Source: Arthrobacter sp.
GTDB taxonomy: Bacteria > Actinomycetota > Actinomycetes > Actinomycetales > Micrococcaceae
Assembly: GCA_025464925.1 (NCBI GenBank)
Contig: JAODMS010000241.1
Coordinates: 3,783-67,782 of the forward strand
Length of the DNA: 64,000 nucleotides
Reading direction: 5' to 3'
Shown here piece after piece: positions 53,899-61,360 of this stretch. The translations under genes were made by a program, and so were the position numbers. Position 1 is the first letter of the stretch, and every line of letters begins with the position of its first letter. Under the pieces are notes generated by a model. The model did not search any database. It was not told where the DNA came from and worked only from the letters and a program-made list of their open reading frames with translations.

Positions 53899-54345
53899 TC
53901 AGCTACTGGGGGTGAAGCGGGGGATCGTCACAAACTCGTCGATGTCGTCCCAGGCGACAGTCACGGCCTGCCCGATCTCGATGCTCTCGGGATCGCAGTT
54001 GACGACGTTGACGATCATGCGGACCCCGGGAGCGTCGTCCAGCTCGACGACCGCGACCACGTAGGGCACGTTGTCGGCGAGCATCGGGACGACCGGGTGC
54101 CGCGCGATGGTGAACGTGTAGACGGTGCCGGTCCCCGCCACCTCGATCTGCTCCACGTCCTGGTGGGTGCAGTTGAAGCAGAACGGCGCCGGCGGGAACC
54201 TGAACGTGCCGCAGTTGGTGCACTTGGGCACCAGGAGCTTGTGGTCCCGGGTACCGAGCCAGAACGGCTCGGTCCACGCGTCAGGGGCCAGCTCGGCGAA
54301 CTCGGCCGGAAGTGCGTTGTCCGGCCGCGAGCGGGTGGCGGTCAT
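53899..54345 (-). CDS. DUF35 zinc-ribbon/OB-fold protein (thiolase partner)
   Basis: 148 residues. The zinc ribbon is Cys42/Cys45 and Cys56/Cys59 (KCTNCGTF ... FCFNCTHQ), with an OB fold TVYTFTIARHPVVPMLADN and VRMIVNVVN. The start overlaps the thiolase-like stop by 4 bases (ATGA). It is the third pair and the closest in layout to the copy at 25592. Confidence 0.93.
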   Translation of the reverse strand: MTATRSRPDNALPAEFAELAPDAWTEPFWLGTRDHKLLVPKCTNCGTFRFPPAPFCFNCTHQDVEQIEVAGTGTVYTFTIARHPVVPMLADNVPYVVAVVELDDAPGVRMIVNVVNCDPESIEIGQAVTVAWDDIDEFVTIPRFTPSS

Positions 54346-55538
54346 GCGGCGTCCTTTCCGACGATGAGACCACTGGTGGGGGTGGGGGCGGGGCCGCCCG
54401 TCGCCAGAGCGAACTTCGCTCCCTCGACCTGATTGATGGCCGTGCCGCGGACCTGCTCGACCGCCTCGATAACGTGGGTCATCCCGATGATGTAAGCCTC
54501 CGAGAGATTGCCACCGTGGGTGTTCACCGGAAGCTTGCCCGTGCCGAACCGAATGTTGCCCTCCTCGACGAAGGCGCCACCCTCACCGATCGGCGCAAAG
54601 CCGTAGTCCTCCAGCTGCATGACGACCATCGGGGTGAAGTGGTCGTAGAGCAGCGCGACGTCGATGTCCTCGGGGCCGATGCCGGCCTTCGCGTAGAGGT
54701 TCTTGGCGACCGGTCGGTGGCCAGACGATGCGAAGTACTCGTCCGGCATGCCCATCCAGGTGATCGATTGGCCCCAGCGCCCGGCCGAACCGTGAGCGCT
54801 GGCGACGACGTAGGCCGGCGGCTGGCGCAGGTCCTTGGCGCGTGCTGCGCTCGTCGTGATGACCGCGGCTGCACCGTCGTTCTCCTGCGTGTAATCGAAC
54901 AGGCAGAGCGGGTCTGAGATCATGCGCGCGTTGAAGTAGTCCTCGAGTGTGATCGGGTCACGGAACCGGGACGTCGGTCGCTTGATGCCGTTCTCGCGCG
55001 TGGAGATCGCCACCTCGGCGAAGGCCTCCCGGCGGGTGCCGTACAAGTGCATGTGCCGCTTGGCCAGCAGAGCGAACATCTGGCCGGGGGCGAACAGACC
55101 GGCTGGTGCGACGAAATCCGTCTGGGGATCGGTGGGCCGGCTGTAGCCGCCCGTGCCCTTCGTCGCGAAGGCAGCGCCGAAGCGTGCACTCGGCACCTGC
55201 TGCAAGGTCATCAGACTGACCACGACGCTCGCGTCGCCCGACATGATGCCGGCGGCGGCCAGGCCGACGCTCGCGGCTGCACCGCCACCTCCACCGGTGA
55301 GGGTCGCGGTGAACTTCACCTCGGGGATGCCGAGCGTCTGAGCGATCAGCGCGGTGTCGAAGCCGCCCGAGTAGTAGGCGAACCCGTCGACGTCCTTGAC
55401 CGATAAACCCGCGTCGTCACAGGCGTCGATGATCGCCTTGCAGGCCATCTCGATCTTGGTCTGCGGAAGGGACTGCCCTCGGCGGTAGTAGGGCGTGCGC
55501 CCTACCCCCACAACGGCTGTCTGGTTGCGGATCGACAT
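54342..55538 (-). CDS. SCP2-thiolase-like (Ltp2-type) enzyme
   Basis: 398 residues from ATG 55538, where MSIRNQTAVVGVGRTPYYRR begins the fold. The nucleophile site reads TLTGGGGGAAASVG, without Cys. LLYDHFTPMVVMQLEDYGF and LPVNTHGGNLSEAYIIG are conserved. It probably works with the coupled DUF35 protein on a 3-hydroxyacyl-CoA. The upstream gap (55539-55869) is a divergent regulatory region. Confidence 0.9.
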   Translation of the reverse strand: MSIRNQTAVVGVGRTPYYRRGQSLPQTKIEMACKAIIDACDDAGLSVKDVDGFAYYSGGFDTALIAQTLGIPEVKFTATLTGGGGGAAASVGLAAAGIMSGDASVVVSLMTLQQVPSARFGAAFATKGTGGYSRPTDPQTDFVAPAGLFAPGQMFALLAKRHMHLYGTRREAFAEVAISTRENGIKRPTSRFRDPITLEDYFNARMISDPLCLFDYTQENDGAAAVITTSAARAKDLRQPPAYVVASAHGSAGRWGQSITWMGMPDEYFASSGHRPVAKNLYAKAGIGPEDIDVALLYDHFTPMVVMQLEDYGFAPIGEGGAFVEEGNIRFGTGKLPVNTHGGNLSEAYIIGMTHVIEAVEQVRGTAINQVEGAKFALATGGPAPTPTSGLIVGKDAA

Positions 55539-55869
55539 GGACCATCCAATCTCGGGGCGTCGTCGCCCTCGACAGCAGCCTTGCTGAATCAATACGGCCA
55601 TACGGCCCAAAGAAGAGCGCATGTCAGGTATACACCGTCAGGTTGGCGGCGTCCAGCAGTGCCGAGACGGGGGTCGGACAGTGCGGCACCCCCGGTCGGC
55701 GGGCGCCATGCGCCCCTTGCCATCGCGGTCGTACCGGCCGGGCGGGACGGTATATCGTCAGCCTTTCAGCAAGGCTTCCGCCACCGGGCGACTCGTTGAC
55801 AACGGGGCGCCCCGGTCCCGAAAATCCGACCGCAAAGTCGGTCGGCACGCCACAAGAGAAGGAGGGCCA
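55539..55869. promoter_or_regulatory. divergent regulatory region with two related motifs
   Basis: A 331-bp gap between the thiolase-like gene (minus) and the small gene at 55870 (plus). It contains GGTATACACCGT at 55627-55638 (exact reverse complement of the site at 24307-24318) and ACGGTATATCGT at 55747-55758, 120 bp apart. It also has a short repeated AATACGGCCATACGGCC patch near 55592. No gene is visible. The sites may be operators for one of the TetR proteins nearby. Confidence 0.4.
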
Positions 55870-56166
55870 GTGAGCCTCAAGGTCGGCAGCCGGTTGCGCA
55901 CCCCCACGTCCGCGACGGAGGTGATCGTCGTCAAGGCCGGCGCCGAAGACGGCGACCTGATGTGCGCGGGCGGCACCATGACCGCCGAGTCGGTGACGGT
56001 CGAAGCGCAGACCGGCGGCGACTCCCCCGTGATGCTGGGCAAGCGCTACTCCGATGATGAGAGCGGGGTCGAGGTGTTGTGCACCAAGCCGGGCGCCGGG
56101 CCCCTCGTGTTCGGAGGCCGCGAGCTCGTGATCAAGTCAGCGACCGCCCTTCCGGCTTCGGACTGA
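55870..56166 (+). CDS. small protein of unknown function in thiolase-like locus
   Basis: 98 residues from a GTG with AAGAAGGAGG upstream. VGSRLRTPTSATEVIVVKA, DLMCAGGTMT, LGKRYSDDESGVEVLCTKPG and PLVFGGRELVIKSATALPAS suggest a small all-beta protein with two isolated cysteines. Similar short proteins seem to accompany acyl-CoA catabolic genes in actinobacteria (recollection, not checked), but I know no function. It is divergent from the thiolase-like/DUF35/hydrolase operon and shares its control region. Confidence 0.75.
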   Translation: MSLKVGSRLRTPTSATEVIVVKAGAEDGDLMCAGGTMTAESVTVEAQTGGDSPVMLGKRYSDDESGVEVLCTKPGAGPLVFGGRELVIKSATALPASD

Positions 56167-56274
56167 CGTCGCGTCCATCCCGGCTCCGCGTGCCATGGCG
56201 GGCCGCAGACCGCACGCCGGTCTGCTGCCCGTCGTGGACGACGCTGCGTGGACGACCGGCCCACGCCTGGAGTA

Positions 56275-56985
56275 CTACCGGGATCTGCCCGTGGACGCGG
56301 ACTCGAGGATGGTCCGCAGCCCCTCGATGATGACGTCGATGGCAAACCCGCGGTAGGCCGGTCGGTGCAGGCTCAGCCAGTAGCCGTTGAGCCGGTCCAG
56401 TGCCGGCATCGGCGGATGGGCGCCCTTGTCCGAACCGTCGCCCCGCTCGCGGCTCAGTTGGAGTTCCCGTTCCATGGTCGTGCGCCCGAGTCCGTAAGAA
56501 TGCAGGACGCTGAAGGCCAGCGCCGCCTCACGCTCCGGGAAGCCGGCGTCCAGCAGAATCTGGACGTAGCCGTTCATGAGCCGCCACCCTTCGGGGGTGG
56601 GGGGCATGTCGAACATGACACGGTCCAGGCTGGGGAAGCTGCTCAGAACCTCCGCGCTGCGCCCGTTCAGCTCCCGCAGACGCTCCGGCCAGTCGCCGAA
56701 CTCCGGCGGCGGGACGGGGATGCCCGCGAGGACCGCGTCGACCAGCATGACCAGCAGCCCCCGCTTGTTGGGCACGTGGTGATACAGCGCCATCGTGGAT
56801 ACGTTCAGTTCCCGGGCCAGCGTGCGCATGCTCAGAACATCGAAGCCGTCACGAAGCCCCAGGCGCAGGCCCGTCTCCACGATCTCCCCGAGGCTGAGCG
56901 CCCGCAGCGACGACCCACCCGCCTCCCCGCCGCTTGCGGAACGTCGCGGTGCGACAGCCACGTCTTGGTCCTCTCCTCGGGGCAT
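56275..56985 (-). CDS. TetR family transcriptional regulator
   Basis: 236 residues from ATG 56985 (GAGG 8 bases upstream); GTG 56994 is an alternative. The helix-turn-helix FDVLSMRTLARELNVSTMAL is followed by YHHVPNKRGLLVMLVD, which resembles the classical TetR/TetR_C_1 subgroup. The larger C-terminal domain would bind a small ligand. It is divergent from the DUF2889 gene, which it may control along with itself. Confidence 0.92.
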   Translation of the reverse strand: MPRGEDQDVAVAPRRSASGGEAGGSSLRALSLGEIVETGLRLGLRDGFDVLSMRTLARELNVSTMALYHHVPNKRGLLVMLVDAVLAGIPVPPPEFGDWPERLRELNGRSAEVLSSFPSLDRVMFDMPPTPEGWRLMNGYVQILLDAGFPEREAALAFSVLHSYGLGRTTMERELQLSRERGDGSDKGAHPPMPALDRLNGYWLSLHRPAYRGFAIDVIIEGLRTILESASTGRSR

Positions 56986-57137
56986 CTTGTGCACCTCGCT
57001 AGTCCGCGCACGGGCTGAGAAGCACCCTGCGGTCGGACGGGTCCGAAACTGTTGCGTGACCTATCGATCATAGTGGCGTCGGCCGTTGCGGAAACGGCCT
57101 CACCCTTGCGGGGTATATGCGCCGTAAGGTCGCCACC

Positions 57138-58196
57138 ATGGTGCGGCAGAGCAGACCCGCGCCGACCCGACTCCTGGAGGCGGACGTGCCCCTGGTCCTC
57201 GATCCACGACACGGCATGCACGCCCCCACACGTGCCACGCCTGCACGGCGCCCCGACTCCGTCCGGCGGACATCGAGCGTCGACATTCTCCGGCCCGAGG
57301 GCATGGACGGGCCGGTGCACCTGGTGGGCCACGCGCGCGATCTGCGGACCGCTTCCGACGGGACGGCATCCGTACTCCGAGCGGCGTCTTCGGCGACGGT
57401 GGTGGATTACGTCAACGGCGGGCTGGTGACCGCCGTGGTCACCGATCCCCCGATCCCTGGCACCGCGGAACTCGTCGGCGCCCGCGCAGCATCCGGCTTC
57501 CGCACCCGCCTCGACGAGGCATTACCCGGCGAGCGGGCGGCACGCGCCCCGATCTTCCTCCTCCTGGACGACATTCCGGTGACCACGCTGATCTCCGGGC
57601 ACGTCCTCGGCGCCGAACGGGGCCCGGCCCACTACCGGGACATCCCGGGTCGCGCACCCGAGGTGTTGATGGGCAAGGCGGACCTCTGCGCCGGGTGGCG
57701 CGAGGGCGGCACCATCATGCTCCAGCTGCGCACCACCGGCTCGTCTCCCGCGGTGACCGGTCCAGAGGCGCCGGACATCGCGGACGACGACCCGATCGGC
57801 TGGCATCCGATGGCGCCCCTGCCGCCCAGTGCCATGCGCCGCCGGCGCCGTCTCGATGTCATCGGATCCGGGGAAGAGGTGTGGCTGGACGCGATGTTCC
57901 GCGACACTTACGTCACTCCCGAGGGGATCGAGACGATCATCCACGAGTACGAGATCACGGCTTCGGTCGAACGAGCGACCCGCACGATCCTGGCGCTCGA
58001 ATGCATGCCCCGTGTCCTGCCGTGGCAAGAGTGCCCGGTCGCTGCTGCGAGCGGGAGCAGGCTCGTCGGCGCGGACCTCGGACGGGTGCGGTCGCTCGTC
58101 CGTGGGGAGTTCACGGGCATCAGCACCTGCACCCACCTGAACGACGCCCTCCGCGCGCTCGAGGACGCCGCCGCCCTCGTGCTGGACCTGAGCTGA
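57138..58196 (+). CDS. DUF2889 family protein
   Basis: 352 residues. The C-terminal half carries the DUF2889 pattern: FRDTYVTPEGIETIIHEYEI, LECMPRVLPWQECPVAA and SLVRGEFTGISTCTHLNDAL, with conserved Cys, Glu and His that could form an active or metal site. The function is unknown. The N-terminal half is less conserved. ATG 57138 has AAGG 6 bases upstream, while ATG 57117 overlaps a likely promoter element (GGGTATATG). It stands beside a TetR regulator. DUF2889 genes are often found in steroid/lipid catabolic regions of actinobacteria (recollection). Confidence 0.85.
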   Translation: MVRQSRPAPTRLLEADVPLVLDPRHGMHAPTRATPARRPDSVRRTSSVDILRPEGMDGPVHLVGHARDLRTASDGTASVLRAASSATVVDYVNGGLVTAVVTDPPIPGTAELVGARAASGFRTRLDEALPGERAARAPIFLLLDDIPVTTLISGHVLGAERGPAHYRDIPGRAPEVLMGKADLCAGWREGGTIMLQLRTTGSSPAVTGPEAPDIADDDPIGWHPMAPLPPSAMRRRRRLDVIGSGEEVWLDAMFRDTYVTPEGIETIIHEYEITASVERATRTILALECMPRVLPWQECPVAAASGSRLVGADLGRVRSLVRGEFTGISTCTHLNDALRALEDAAALVLDLS

Positions 58197-58292
58197 ACGC
58201 CCCGGCGACGACCCCTGGTCCGCCGTGGCGCATCCGCCGGTTCGGGCACCACAGACGGATACCGCCCGACATAGAGTCGCTCGCTTCCGTAT

Positions 58293-58322
58293 CCATACGG
58301 TAAGGAATTCGGTATGATATGG
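58293..58322. promoter_or_regulatory. AT-rich repeated motif patch
   Basis: Within a GC-rich gap, CCATACGG and CGGTATGATATGG flank TAAGGAATT. ATACGGTA here recurs at 61284-61292 (ATACGGTAT) in the acyl-CoA synthetase/FadE34-like divergent promoter. It is a possible operator of the TetR regulator at 58835. Confidence 0.3.
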
Positions 58323-58518
58323 GACACCTGCGGGAGCCCGAGGAGCACCATGCGAGACGCCGGCACGTGTCAGGCAACGCACTTCCGCGTGCGCAAGTGG
58401 TCGGGGAGCTGTGTGCGGGCCTTCGTCCGCAGCCGGGCCGCGGTCGCTAGCGGCCGGGCGCCATGGCCAGCACTCCTAGCCCGGCCATCCGGCGGGTCCT
58501 GGACGGAGCAACTCCCAA

Positions 58519-58662
58519 GGTGTCGCCGTCGTCCTCATGCATCCGCTGGGTGCATCCGGCGCCCGCCTGATGACCAGCCTCATCCACCGCATGCGGGCCC
58601 CCTGGACTCGGTACGGCGCAGCCGTCGGACCAGGGGCGGAAGGTAGGGGGAACGCCACAATC
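58519..58662 (+). pseudogene. thiolase C-terminal remnant
   Basis: One frame reads VVLMHPLGASGARLMTSLIH, the His loop of a thiolase, then TRYGAAVGPGAEGRGNATI, matching the usual RYGxxxMCEGGGxGNATI except that the active-site Cys segment is destroyed. Only about 48 codons are left, without a start or the N-terminal two thirds. The remaining parts of 58197-58834 hold no gene I can support. Confidence 0.65.
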
Positions 58663-58834
58663 GCTGGAACAACGCGGTACCTGATGGTTGCAGAGGTGAG
58701 AGAGAACGCGGCGCGCGTCCTGTCCACGGGGCCGGGCCAGTCCATCACGAGGGGTGAGAAAGGCCCCTGGGCACCACGAGCCCCCGGGCTCGCCCATTAT
58801 CCTTGGAGCTTCGTGCTCTCAGGAAGGAGGCAGC

Positions 58835-59584
58835 GTGTCGAACCCAACGCGCAAAAGCTCGCCCCGCAAGCGCCGTGCGCGGGGCTCCATCAGCGCTGAG
58901 GAGATCCTGCTCGGCGCCTACGAACTCGCCTCGGACGAGTCTCTTGACGCCCTGAGCATGCCGCGCCTCGCCCAGCGGCTCGACGTGGGGGTGACGAGCA
59001 TTTACTGGTACTTCCGCAGCAAAGAGGAGCTGCTGGATACCATGACCGAGCGGGCGATGGTTGAGTTCGACCACTCCTTCGAGCTCGCCCAGGACCTGCC
59101 CTGGGACGGCTACCTCAAGACGTACTTCCGACAATTTCGCGAGGTGTTCCGCAGCAACGGGCTGCTGTGCGACCTCATCGTCATGCGCACTGGCAGCTTG
59201 ACGCCCGATGCGACGCTGGTCGCTGCGCAGCGCATCGACCAGGTGCTCGGCGTCCTCGTCCGGGCTGGGTTCACGCCGGACGCCGCCATGTACGCCTACA
59301 GCGCGCTCTCGGTGTTCGTCCGCGGCCACCTGTTCCTCGAACGCAGATGGGTGGCCTCCGAACGTCCGGACCTGACAGCCCAGAGCGCATTCTCGAACAC
59401 TCCCGGCCTGTCCGTGATCAACGGCCTGAGCCGGTCCCACACGATGTCCATGACGAGCGACGACGACTTCGAGTTCGGCCTGGAGAACAGCATCCGGGGG
59501 CTCCGGCTACTCCTTGACGAGGAGGCGGACGAACCTTGCGTCGCCCGTGTCCGCGGAGCGAAAGGCGCTGTCCCCGTCGTCTGA
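58835..59584 (+). CDS. TetR family transcriptional regulator
   Basis: 249 residues from a GTG with AGGAAGGAGG directly upstream. A basic N terminus (RKSSPRKRRARGS) is followed by the helix-turn-helix LDALSMPRLAQRLDVGVTSI and YWYFRSKEELLDTMTERAM. The open frame extends upstream to 58754 but those residues are not conserved. It is convergent with the acyl-CoA synthetase gene and may regulate the divergent synthetase/acyl-CoA dehydrogenase promoter. Confidence 0.92.
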   Translation: MSNPTRKSSPRKRRARGSISAEEILLGAYELASDESLDALSMPRLAQRLDVGVTSIYWYFRSKEELLDTMTERAMVEFDHSFELAQDLPWDGYLKTYFRQFREVFRSNGLLCDLIVMRTGSLTPDATLVAAQRIDQVLGVLVRAGFTPDAAMYAYSALSVFVRGHLFLERRWVASERPDLTAQSAFSNTPGLSVINGLSRSHTMSMTSDDDFEFGLENSIRGLRLLLDEEADEPCVARVRGAKGAVPVV

Positions 59585-59594
59585 CACACCCGCC

Positions 59595-59638
59595 ACAACG
59601 AACCGCCGGCGCCCCTCGGGGCGCCGGCGGTTCGTTGT
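59595..59638. terminator. strong bidirectional terminator
   Basis: A perfect 21-bp inverted repeat (59595-59615 with 59618-59638) lies between the convergent TetR and acyl-CoA synthetase genes. It is the strongest hairpin seen in the window. Confidence 0.85.
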
Positions 59639-59647
59639 ACCCGGGGC

Positions 59648-61132
59648 TCAGGCAGACGTGACCAGGTCGGCCACGAGCTGCCGTCTCAGAACCTTGCCCG
59701 TGGGGGTGTGCGGCAGCTCCGGCAGGAGCAGGACGACGTCCGGAGTCTTCGAGCCTCGCAGCCGCTCACGGACGAACTCCCGAAGCTCCTCGGCCGTGGT
59801 CGTACTGCCGGTCCGGACCACGACGAAGGCTGCGATCCGCTGGCCCCATTCCTCGTCGGGAATCCCGGCGACAGCGACATCGACCACGTCGTCATGGTCG
59901 ACGAGCACGAGCTCGATCTCGGCGGGAGCGATGTTCTCGCCACCCCGGATTATCGTGTCATCGGAGCGGCCCTGGATAAACAGGAATCCCTCGGAGTCGG
60001 CGTAGCCGCGGTCGCGGGTGAAGAACCAGCCGTCGTCGTCGAGCTGACTGCCGGCCTCCGCGTACTCTCCTGCAACCTGCGAGCCCCGAACGACGAGGTC
60101 GCCCACGACGCCGGGCGGGCACTTCTCCCCGAACTCGTCGCGGATCTCGATGACCACGTTCGGCAGCGCTCGGCCTACCGAGCCCAGCCGAGCCTGCACC
60201 TCCGGGTCGTCGGACTCCAGCGCGGCCCGGTGGTCATCGGGCCCGAGGACCGCAATCGAAGACGCCGTCTCGGTCAGCCCGTAGGCGTTGACGAAGCCGG
60301 CCTCGGGGAAGCGCTGCAGGGCCCGCCGGAGGACGCCGGCGGAGATCTTCGCGCCGCCGTAGGAGATGGACCGCAGGGTGCTCGGGCCCTGGGCGTCGGT
60401 CGCCTCGAGCAGGTCCACGATCCGCGACAGCATGGTCGGCACGACCATGGCTTGGGTGACGCCCTCGTCGGTGACGATCCGCAGCCACTCCTCGGCGCTG
60501 AACCGGTCGAGGTAGAGGATCCGGCGGCCCGAGTACAGATTGGATAGCAAGTTCGCCACGGCCGCGATGTGGTAGGGCGGCACGCTCACGATCGCCGCGT
60601 CGGTGTCCTCGCTCCCCGCGAACTCCACCGAGCCGACGACATAGGACGTCAGGTGGGTGTGCCGCAGCAGCGCGCTCTTGGGCGCCCCCGTCGTGCCGCT
60701 CGTCATGAGGATGACGGCGACGTCCTCGAGGTCGGGATCGGCCGGCTCGGCGATCGGCGCGTGTTCGGTGCACCGGGTGATCCACTCGTCGATGCCGATG
60801 GCCGACTCATGAATGCGGGCCGGGTCCTCGGCGATGATGAAGGGGGCCTCGTGGCGGCTGAGGATCTCCTCGATCTGTTCGTCGGCCAGGCGGTAGTTCA
60901 CCGGGAGGAACGGCAGGCCCGCGGCGGAGGCGGCGAACATCGCCATCGGCAGGGCGGGCCCGTTGCCGCCGAGGAACACGACGACTGTCGCGCCGCTCTC
61001 CTGAAGGGCGCCGGCGCCCCGGTGCGCCAGCTCGCGCAGCCGTCCGCCGGTGACTCCGGTCGTCCGCGGCCCGAGCAGGACGCGGTCCTCGAAGCCGGAG
61101 GCGATCATCTCGAGCAGGGTGGTCAGGTTCAT
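59648..61132 (-). CDS. acyl-CoA synthetase (class I adenylate-forming enzyme)
   Basis: 494 residues. The P-loop A3 motif is VILMTSGTTGAPKSALL, then NAYGLTETASSIAVLG, GDLVVRGSQVAG, DGWFFTRDRGYAD (A7/A8 hinge) and the catalytic Lys in HTPTGKVLRRQL. It activates a carboxylic acid with ATP and CoA through an acyl-AMP. This is the only ATP-dependent CoA ligase here, so it probably primes the pathway while the CoA-transferases recycle CoA between intermediates. It is divergent from the FadE34-like gene over 228 bp containing ATACGGTAT (61284-61292). Confidence 0.93.
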   Translation of the reverse strand: MNLTTLLEMIASGFEDRVLLGPRTTGVTGGRLRELAHRGAGALQESGATVVVFLGGNGPALPMAMFAASAAGLPFLPVNYRLADEQIEEILSRHEAPFIIAEDPARIHESAIGIDEWITRCTEHAPIAEPADPDLEDVAVILMTSGTTGAPKSALLRHTHLTSYVVGSVEFAGSEDTDAAIVSVPPYHIAAVANLLSNLYSGRRILYLDRFSAEEWLRIVTDEGVTQAMVVPTMLSRIVDLLEATDAQGPSTLRSISYGGAKISAGVLRRALQRFPEAGFVNAYGLTETASSIAVLGPDDHRAALESDDPEVQARLGSVGRALPNVVIEIRDEFGEKCPPGVVGDLVVRGSQVAGEYAEAGSQLDDDGWFFTRDRGYADSEGFLFIQGRSDDTIIRGGENIAPAEIELVLVDHDDVVDVAVAGIPDEEWGQRIAAFVVVRTGSTTTAEELREFVRERLRGSKTPDVVLLLPELPHTPTGKVLRRQLVADLVTSA

Positions 61133-61283
61133 CGCAGTCCTCGTGGCTCGGTGTCGTGCGCGAGGAGCGTGCGGCACGACTCTGTGCGGATCTGTGAACG
61201 TCCGCTCCCCCCGGTACCTGGACCCGCCCCGGGCAGGCTCCCCAGGATGCGGAAGGAACTGGGGAGCATCTTTACAGTAAGCG

Positions 61284-61292
61284 ATACGGTAT
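61284..61292. promoter_or_regulatory. ATACGGTAT motif in divergent promoter
   Basis: An odd palindrome ATACGGTAT, followed by AACAAGG, lies in the gap between the acyl-CoA synthetase and FadE34-like genes. It overlaps a possible -10 element TATAAC (61290-61295). It resembles the patch near the TetR gene at 58293-58322. Confidence 0.3.
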
Positions 61293-61360
61293 AACAAGGA
61301 CACGACCCCGAGACGCACGCGAGAGGCGACCGGGTCCCCCTTCAGTGTTGAGGAGTTGCC

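Noticed and set aside
58754..58834. N-terminal extension of the TetR gene to 58754
   Set aside because: The extra 27 residues are unlike TetR proteins, and the strong AGGAAGGAGG box lies just before GTG 58835.
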